Origin: an uncultured Bacteroidales bacterium | Lineage (GTDB): Bacteria; Bacteroidota; Bacteroidia; Bacteroidales; Paludibacteraceae | Assembly (NCBI GenBank): GCA_900542355.1 | Contig: UQNE01000030.1 | Span: forward strand, 1-18,044 | Direction: 5' to 3' | Length of the DNA: 18,044 bases | Made by a program: the position numbers and the translations under genes | Notes under the pieces: model-generated | The model's input: only the letters and a program-made list of their open reading frames with translations | What the model was told of the DNA's origin: nothing | Database searches by the model: none | Shown here: piece after piece, positions 13,293-18,044 of the stretch | Position numbering within the stretch: the stretch's first letter is position 1 | How the letters are laid out: each line of letters starts with the position of its first letter

Positions 13293-16244
13293 TTATTCGT
13301 TGTTAGGTTTATTCTTTTTGATAAGCGCATGGTTGCAGAAGCCGTCAATATAAATTTGCAACGGCCGGCTGAAGCGGACATGGCGTACCAGTTCAGTCTC
13401 CTCAATAGCCGGCAAAACATCCAGTTGCTCCGCATTGAACGCATCTTCCGGCCGAGCAAACGAGTCCACATTGATGTAACCGACATTAAACGAGGTCATA
13501 TTCTGGAAGAAATGCGACCCTTGGCTCGGATCAACCCTAAAGTCGGGTAGACTGCATTCCACTAATGCTTTTGCCTCGCTGATGTCGCTCCACTGTACGG
13601 GCACACCCAGCGTCGGAATCTGCGAACCCCACCTGCCATAGCCGATCAATACATAGTTGCGCCCCTCTTGACGCATTCGAGTGTTCCACTCGCGCAAGGT
13701 ATCCGCCATCTCATGCGTGCGCAGTATATTGAAGGTATCGCGACGAAGGTAAACCACATCGGTTATTCCGTCCACTTCGCCTACGCCGAGAGCCGAGTCT
13801 GAACGGATAATCGGCTCGGATTCATCGATATTTTTCCAATCTACTTTGGCTGTCAGTCCGTCTGCGGAGATAGGGCGAATCTGCAACACATTGAAGACCG
13901 CAGGTTCGTGCATCAAGTTGGCTGCGAACTCTATCTCAACCGGGCATTTGATTTCCGCCTCTGCGATACTCAACAGGCGCGAAACGATGTCGGCCAACGG
14001 AAAAGTATTGAATTTGAGGATAGGCGCAAAGGTGATGCAACGAGGTCCCTGAGCATAGCATGAATCGACCATACGAAAGTTCTCGTAGTCGAAGGTAGAG
14101 GCTACTTTCTTGAGCGATGCAAACTGCTCGGCGTCTGCCACAGAGAACCGCTGCAGGTTGATTGCATCGTCGATAGAAGTCTTAAATCGCTCCGGCGCAA
14201 GGCTGAGTGCCAACATCGTCTGCTGCGTCTCACGCATCGCCAAATCAGGCGTCGAAGTCTGCATCACATGCTTGGGGTAGCGCGGCGAGAAACGCAACAC
14301 TTGCTCGCCATCTACCACCGCTTTGCCCAAACCGTATGCCACCTTCACAATCCCGTCTTCGGGCTTCTCATAGCCGACAGGGTAGAAATTGATGCTCCGT
14401 GCTACACCGCTGATTGTGGGGAAATAGTAATTTCCTTCGGTTTCACCGCATACTTCTTGCACCACAATCGCCATTTTCTCCTCCGAGAGGACATTGGCGG
14501 TAGAGGCGATATATCCGCGCGAAGCGGCAAAATAAACCGAGGCATAGACCGACTTGATAGCCTTGCTCAGCAGGCGCAACTCTTGGTCTTCGTTCTCGGT
14601 ATGGGGAATCATGTAGGTCGAGTAAACGCCTGCAAACGGCTGATAATAAGAGTCTTCCAACTTGCTCGACGAGCGCACAGCCAATGGCCGATGAGCCACT
14701 CTGATAAAACGGCGCAGCGCCTCCGTAAGGTCTTGCGGCAGAGTGGATGCCACAAACTCGGAGAGTATCTCATCGTCAGAAATCTCCGAATTGATTACAT
14801 ACTGCAGCCCGTTATCGTGAATAAAACGGTCGAAAGAATCGGTGGTAATGACCAGTGTACGCGGTACTAAAACACGCACATTCTCCCAATTGTCGTATAG
14901 GTCATACTTCTGCAAGATATGATTAAGGAAAGCCAGTCCGCGCCCTTTTCCACCCAACGCCCCGGCACCATAGCGAGCGAACCAAATCGTATCGTTGTAG
15001 GTGTCCGGATGATATTTCGCCACCACGCCCAAGGCCTGATTGATACGATAGTCATGAATGGTCTTTATGTTGATTGCGCGGATATTCTCGATGTCCGTTT
15101 CGTCCTTGATAGTGAGCGGCGATACCTGCTTGCCCACAGCAAACAGCCCCCGTGCAAAGAGCCACTTGCTCAAATAGTTATTATCCGAAAGGCGGCGAAA
15201 GGCCTTGGGTGAAATAGTCGAGATGATATGCTCAAAGCCCTCCAAATCGTTGGCACGCGCTATCTCCTCGCCCGTGTCGGGGTCGATGGCTACAAAATCG
15301 CCAAAGCCGAACTCACGCCCGATATACTCGCTCAGTTCTTGGGTCAGCGTCTTCGATTTCTTCACAATAAAACCTACATGCAACTGATTGGCAATCAACC
15401 GCATCGACTCTTGCGACGACTGCAAGAGGAAAGGCATCGTAGGGTTGTCCGCACGGATGATACGACATAAATCAACACCCGCATCCAATTTCTCCGACGA
15501 AGAGGGATCGCCCTTGTGTACCACGAAACCGATATCGGAGATAACGCCGATGATGTTGTCGCGATAGCGATTGTAGAGAGCCAACGCCTCATCGTAGCAA
15601 GTAGCCATCAGCACCTTCGGGCGGGCGCGTTTGCGGAGGAGTTGTTGTTTCTCATTGAGTGCATCACGAATGGCAATGCTATTCTGCTGCAGCACCAGTT
15701 TGTATAGCAACGGCAGATAGGTGGAGTAGTATCGCACCGAGTCCTCTACCAAGATAATCGCCCGCACGCCCTCTTCCAAGATGTCGTGGTCAGCGTTCAT
15801 TCGGTCTTCCAGCAGTTTGATGATGGCGATAATCAGGTCGGCAGAGTTGTTCCAGCAGAAGAAATAATCGATAAATTGTTTTCGTAGGTCTTCTATGTGG
15901 TGGTAGGTCTGCTTGGAGAAGGCGGATAGCAGCACGATAGGCGTCTCGGGCGCAATCTGCTTGAGGCTCTCGGCAAAATCGAATACATCCAGGCTCCCGG
16001 CATTGTTCATCGTGATTACGAGGTCGAAACGCTCGCCTTGTTGTGCCTTCTCGAAGGCCTGCGCCGTCGTCTCTGCACGCAAGATAGCAGGCGGGTTGCT
16101 TAGGTTGAGTTCGGCATATTCCTGCGCTATCTGCACATCGATATGTCCGTCCTCCTCCAGGGCGAAACTATCGTAGTTGTTGCATACGAGCAAGATACGC
16201 CGTACCCTGCGAACCATGAGTGTTGTATAATCGCCGTTCTCCAT
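13293..16244 (-). CDS. Tandem receiver / PPDK_N (PEP-synthase-like ATP-grasp) protein
   Basis: Often annotated as phosphoenolpyruvate synthase in Bacteroidota, but the architecture differs. Numbering from a TTG at 16253; the ATG three codons later (16244) is the likelier start, giving 983 aa. Residues 16-150 are a receiver-like fold without the acidic pair or phospho-Asp (RRILLVCNNYDS; DLVITMN), so a pseudo-receiver. Residues 163-315 are a second receiver with the usual residues: VEDS (169-172), Asp240 in VISDIGF, Ser279/280 in LLQSSQE and Lys298/299 in FIVKKS. Residues about 420-800 are an ATP-grasp PPDK_N domain: FARYGAGALGGKGRGLAFLN (425-444), PLAVRSSSKLEDSYYQPFAG (523-542), QIRP (791-794). 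The C-terminal region has GYGRWGSQIPTLGVPV (871-886) and PSQGSHFFQN (909-918). I see no swivelling phospho-His domain and no PEP/pyruvate barrel, so PEP synthesis is unlikely. Followed 20 bases later by the Na/Pi cotransporter gene. Confidence 0.9.
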   Translation of the reverse strand: MENGDYTTLMVRRVRRILLVCNNYDSFALEEDGHIDVQIAQEYAELNLSNPPAILRAETTAQAFEKAQQGERFDLVITMNNAGSLDVFDFAESLKQIAPETPIVLLSAFSKQTYHHIEDLRKQFIDYFFCWNNSADLIIAIIKLLEDRMNADHDILEEGVRAIILVEDSVRYYSTYLPLLYKLVLQQNSIAIRDALNEKQQLLRKRARPKVLMATCYDEALALYNRYRDNIIGVISDIGFVVHKGDPSSSEKLDAGVDLCRIIRADNPTMPFLLQSSQESMRLIANQLHVGFIVKKSKTLTQELSEYIGREFGFGDFVAIDPDTGEEIARANDLEGFEHIISTISPKAFRRLSDNNYLSKWLFARGLFAVGKQVSPLTIKDETDIENIRAINIKTIHDYRINQALGVVAKYHPDTYNDTIWFARYGAGALGGKGRGLAFLNHILQKYDLYDNWENVRVLVPRTLVITTDSFDRFIHDNGLQYVINSEISDDEILSEFVASTLPQDLTEALRRFIRVAHRPLAVRSSSKLEDSYYQPFAGVYSTYMIPHTENEDQELRLLSKAIKSVYASVYFAASRGYIASTANVLSEEKMAIVVQEVCGETEGNYYFPTISGVARSINFYPVGYEKPEDGIVKVAYGLGKAVVDGEQVLRFSPRYPKHVMQTSTPDLAMRETQQTMLALSLAPERFKTSIDDAINLQRFSVADAEQFASLKKVASTFDYENFRMVDSCYAQGPRCITFAPILKFNTFPLADIVSRLLSIAEAEIKCPVEIEFAANLMHEPAVFNVLQIRPISADGLTAKVDWKNIDESEPIIRSDSALGVGEVDGITDVVYLRRDTFNILRTHEMADTLREWNTRMRQEGRNYVLIGYGRWGSQIPTLGVPVQWSDISEAKALVECSLPDFRVDPSQGSHFFQNMTSFNVGYINVDSFARPEDAFNAEQLDVLPAIEETELVRHVRFSRPLQIYIDGFCNHALIKKNKPNNE

Positions 16245-16257
16245 ATATATCAAGGTG

Positions 16258-16290
16258 TAAAAAAGGTACCGGGATCAACTCCCGATACCT
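16258..16290 (-). terminator. Intrinsic terminator after gdhA, just before the next gene
   Basis: Minus strand: AGGTATCGGGA, five-base loop, TCCCGGTACCT (11-bp stem with one T-G pair), then TTTTTT. It begins 19 bases after the gdhA stop, and its T-run ends only about 15 bases before the ATG at 16244. The second arm reads TACCTTTT, one base from a TAnnTTTG box, but no TTTG lies at the right distance, so I do not call a promoter. The next gene is reached either by partial read-through or from an unseen promoter inside gdhA. Confidence 0.85.
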
Positions 16291-16295
16291 TTCGC

Positions 16296-16318
16296 TTACT
16301 ATACTATACTATACTATA
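16296..16318. repeat. Simple repeat of TATAC/GTATA, about four copies, at the gdhA stop codon
   Basis: The plus strand reads actatactatactatactatac, a 5-base microsatellite; on the minus strand it is (TATAG)n and supplies the gdhA TAG stop at 16311-16309. Because five is not a multiple of three and each unit contains TAG, every frame entering the repeat meets a stop within 15 bases. Confidence 0.8.
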
Positions 16319-17667
16319 CCCTGCTCTACCATAGCATTAGCCACTTTCATAAAGCCTGCGATGTTCGCACCTTTCACATAGTTGATATACCCGTCTTCTT
16401 CTGTGCCGTACTTCAAGCACGCAGCGTGAATATCTGCCATGATAGTGCGCAAACGCTCGTCCACTTCTTCGGCTGTCCATTTTAGGCGCATCGAGTTCTG
16501 CGTCATCTCCAGTCCCGAGGTAGCCACACCACCGGCGTTGCTCGCTTTGCCCGGGCTATAGAGGATTCGTGCCTGTTGGAAAGCCGCAATGGCATCGGGA
16601 GTAGTAGGCATATTTGCGCCCTCTACCACGCAGGTGCAACCGTTCTTAAGCAGCAGTTGCGCATCGGCTAACTCTACCTCGTTCTGAGTTGCGCAAGGCA
16701 TAGCGATGTCGCAAGCGATACTCCACGGACGCTGCCCGTCGAAATACTGTGCCGACGGATACTGAGCCACATACTCTTTGATACGCCCGCGGCGGATATT
16801 CTTCAGTTGGAATACATAAGCCATCTTCTCTTCCGTCAGTCCGTCGGGGTCATATATAAATCCGTTGGAATCGCTCAAAGTCAACACTTTTGCCCCAAGT
16901 CGCATGGCTTTTTGCGCTGCAAACTGAGCCACATTGCCCGAACCGGAGATACATACACGCTTGCCCTCAAAGGTCTCGCCGCGCGTTGCCAACATCGCCT
17001 GGGCAAAATAGCACACGCCGTAGCCCGTAGCCTCGGGGCGCATTAGGCTGCCGCCCCAGTTCTGACCTTTGCCCGTGAGCGTACCCGTAAACTCATCACG
17101 CAAACGCTTATACTGACCGAACATATAGCCGATCTCGCGTCCGCCTACACCTATATCGCCCGCAGGCACATCGGTATCCGCACCGATATGGCGTTGCAAC
17201 TCGGTCATAAACGATTGGCAGAAACGCATTACTTCTGCGTCCGACTTACCGCGAGGCGAGAAGTCCGAACCGCCCTTAGCACCACCCATCGGCAGTGTAG
17301 TGAGTGCATTCTTAAAAGTTTGCTCAAAAGCGAGGAACTTCATAATGCTCAGATTCACACTGCTGTGGAAACGAATACCACCCTTGTACGGACCGATGGC
17401 ACTATTCATCTGCACACGAAAACCGCGGTTGATTTGCACCTCACCGCGGTCATCTACCCACGGAACGCGAAACATAATCACGCGTTCGGGTTCTACCATA
17501 CGCTCCAATATTTTTTGTTCACGGAGATAGGGATACGCCATCACCATCGGTGCAACGCTCTCCAACACCTCTTTCACCGCCTGGTGAAACTCACTCTCAC
17601 CCGGGTTCTTCTGTACGAGGGTTGCCATAAACCCATCGACATACGCTTGTGTTACCTTGTCTAACAT
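16309..17667 (-). CDS. gdhA: NADP-type glutamate dehydrogenase (452 aa)
   Basis: Catalyses reversible reductive amination of 2-oxoglutarate with ammonium to glutamate in the cytoplasm, a main ammonium-assimilation step in Bacteroidales; the family forms hexamers. Motifs: RGFRVQMNSAIGPYKGGIRF (81-100), catalytic Lys131 in PMGGAKGGSDF, Asp171 in VPAGDIGVGGRE, the nucleotide-binding SGSGNVAQFAA (241-251), and SDSNGF (265-270), where Ser rather than Asp/Glu after the second beta-strand favours NADP(H). VEGANMPTTPDA (348-359) and SPGKASNAGGVATSG (371-385) are typical of the hexameric bacterial enzyme, whose usual length is about 445-450. The start is ATG 17667: a longer frame back to 17760 exists, but the promoter lies inside it. 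It ends in the TATAG repeat and a terminator follows. Cofactor preference is inferred from sequence. Confidence 0.97.
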   Translation of the reverse strand: MLDKVTQAYVDGFMATLVQKNPGESEFHQAVKEVLESVAPMVMAYPYLREQKILERMVEPERVIMFRVPWVDDRGEVQINRGFRVQMNSAIGPYKGGIRFHSSVNLSIMKFLAFEQTFKNALTTLPMGGAKGGSDFSPRGKSDAEVMRFCQSFMTELQRHIGADTDVPAGDIGVGGREIGYMFGQYKRLRDEFTGTLTGKGQNWGGSLMRPEATGYGVCYFAQAMLATRGETFEGKRVCISGSGNVAQFAAQKAMRLGAKVLTLSDSNGFIYDPDGLTEEKMAYVFQLKNIRRGRIKEYVAQYPSAQYFDGQRPWSIACDIAMPCATQNEVELADAQLLLKNGCTCVVEGANMPTTPDAIAAFQQARILYSPGKASNAGGVATSGLEMTQNSMRLKWTAEEVDERLRTIMADIHAACLKYGTEEDGYINYVKGANIAGFMKVANAMVEQGIV

Positions 17668-17724
17668 ACCTTGACTAATACCAATTTGAAATCGCTTGTA
17701 CGAGATATTCGCACAAATCAGCGA

Positions 17725-17756
17725 CAAAGGTACACATTTTTTTTGACACTCACAAT
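17725..17756 (-). promoter_or_regulatory. Promoter for gdhA
   Basis: Minus-strand -7 box TACCTTTG (17732-17725), identical to that of the T9SS/RHS operon, with ATTG (17756-17753) at the -33 position 20 bases upstream (three of four match TTTG). Predicted transcription start near 17718 and a leader of about 50 bases to ATG 17667. It fixes the gdhA start by excluding the upstream in-frame codons. Confidence 0.65.
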
Positions 17757-17820
17757 ACACCCCCGCACAATTACAAAAATATCAAAATCCGCAACCACAA
17801 AATCCCCGCCCTACATTACA

Positions 17821-17876
17821 TCACCCACCAAGCATCACCTGCTAAGCATCATCCGCTAAGCAACACCCACCAAGCC
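17821..17876. repeat. Tandem repeat, 14-nt period, 4 units
   Basis: Four units of exactly 14 bases: tcacccaccaagca, tcacctgctaagca, tcatccgctaagca, acacccaccaagcc. No reading frame of note crosses it. It is the first of three different arrays that fill most of the gene-free 284 bases upstream of the gdhA promoter (17761-18044). Bases 17877-17919 between it and the next array show nothing. Confidence 0.65.
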
Positions 17877-17919
17877 AACAATACAAAATGCACCACCCAC
17901 AAGTTTCCCCAACGCCCTT

Positions 17920-17951
17920 CATTATGCATTATACATTATGCATTACGCATT
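17920..17951. repeat. Tandem repeat, 7-nt period, 4.5 units
   Basis: Units cattatg, cattata, cattatg, cattacg, then catt. Each is a variant of CATTATG. The period is half that of the neighbouring 14-nt array, though the sequences are not alike. Confidence 0.65.
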
Positions 17952-17958
17952 TATCTAC

Positions 17959-18044
17959 GCCGAGTCAATACCGAGACCATACCGAGTCTATATCGGGTCG
18001 TTATGCGGTGATTATGCGGTGATTAAGGGGTGATTAAGGGGTGA
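17959..18044. repeat. Degenerate tandem repeat, 11-nt period, 8 units to window end
   Basis: Eight units in perfect 11-base register: gccgagtcaat, accgagaccat, accgagtctat, atcgggtcgtt, atgcggtgatt, atgcggtgatt, aaggggtgatt, and aaggggtga cut by the window edge. The sequence drifts along the array (each unit most like its neighbour), as expected of local duplication with mutation. The core CGAGACC (17972-17978) is the reverse complement of GGTCTCG in the array at 7054-7097. Confidence 0.7.

Noticed and set aside
13293..16244. Annotation as a true phosphoenolpyruvate synthase
   Set aside because: The phospho-His swivelling domain and the PEP/pyruvate barrel are not visible.
17668..17760. A 31-codon N-terminal extension of gdhA
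   Set aside because: The predicted gdhA promoter lies inside it, and the conserved enzyme begins at the ATG at 17667.

Overview
The window looks like a chromosomal segment of a type IX secretion (T9SS)-positive member of the Bacteroidota, most likely order Bacteroidales. Evidence: a C-terminal T9SS sorting domain (gene ending at 5811); promoters of the Bacteroidota type (TAnnTTTG -7 box with an upstream TTTG-like -33 box) at four places, with a 20-nt gap between the boxes at all four; few strong Shine-Dalgarno sites; and gene families typical of the phylum (DUF6443/RHS proteins, a PEP-synthase-like receiver/ATP-grasp protein, an Na/Pi cotransporter with a PhoU tail). I cannot name the species. 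No tRNA, rRNA, CRISPR array, transposase or integrase was seen.

Layout. (1) 1-6863, minus strand: a three-gene, translationally coupled operon of exported proteins. It holds a 350-aa T9SS-sorted protein, a 1018-aa RHS-type N-terminal-half protein, and a protein of more than 919 aa with lamin-tail, DUF6443 and YD repeats that runs off the left edge. Junctions are ATGA and TAGTG overlaps, and a promoter sits just before the first gene. This is the most system-like part of the window. (2) 6864-7327: a 464-bp gene-free region with that promoter, an inverted repeat, an 11-nt-period array, a 21-nt-period array and the terminator of rsmD. (3) 7328-8656, minus: a membrane-anchored unknown protein followed by rsmD. 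(4) 8657-8800: back-to-back promoters. (5) 8801-about 11030, plus: a (p)ppGpp synthetase homologue lacking its hydrolase (HD) and ACT domains, then an unknown gene that appears frameshifted. (6) 11044-17667, minus: gdhA, then a tandem-receiver/PPDK_N protein, an Na/Pi cotransporter-PhoU protein and a PaaI-type thioesterase. The last three are closely spaced and probably co-transcribed; a strong terminator hairpin lies between gdhA and them. (7) 17668-18044: the gdhA promoter, then three consecutive tandem arrays with periods of 14, 7 and 11 nt.

The housekeeping genes (rsmD, gdhA, Na/Pi transporter, thioesterase) are ordinary. The less ordinary material is the split RHS operon, the stripped-down Rel protein, the two-receiver ATP-grasp protein, and a set of degenerate short tandem repeats confined almost wholly to gene-free DNA. 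Three of the repeat arrays share an 11-nt period and related cores, and may be one repeat family of this genome. Family assignments rest on motifs read by eye; no database search was run.
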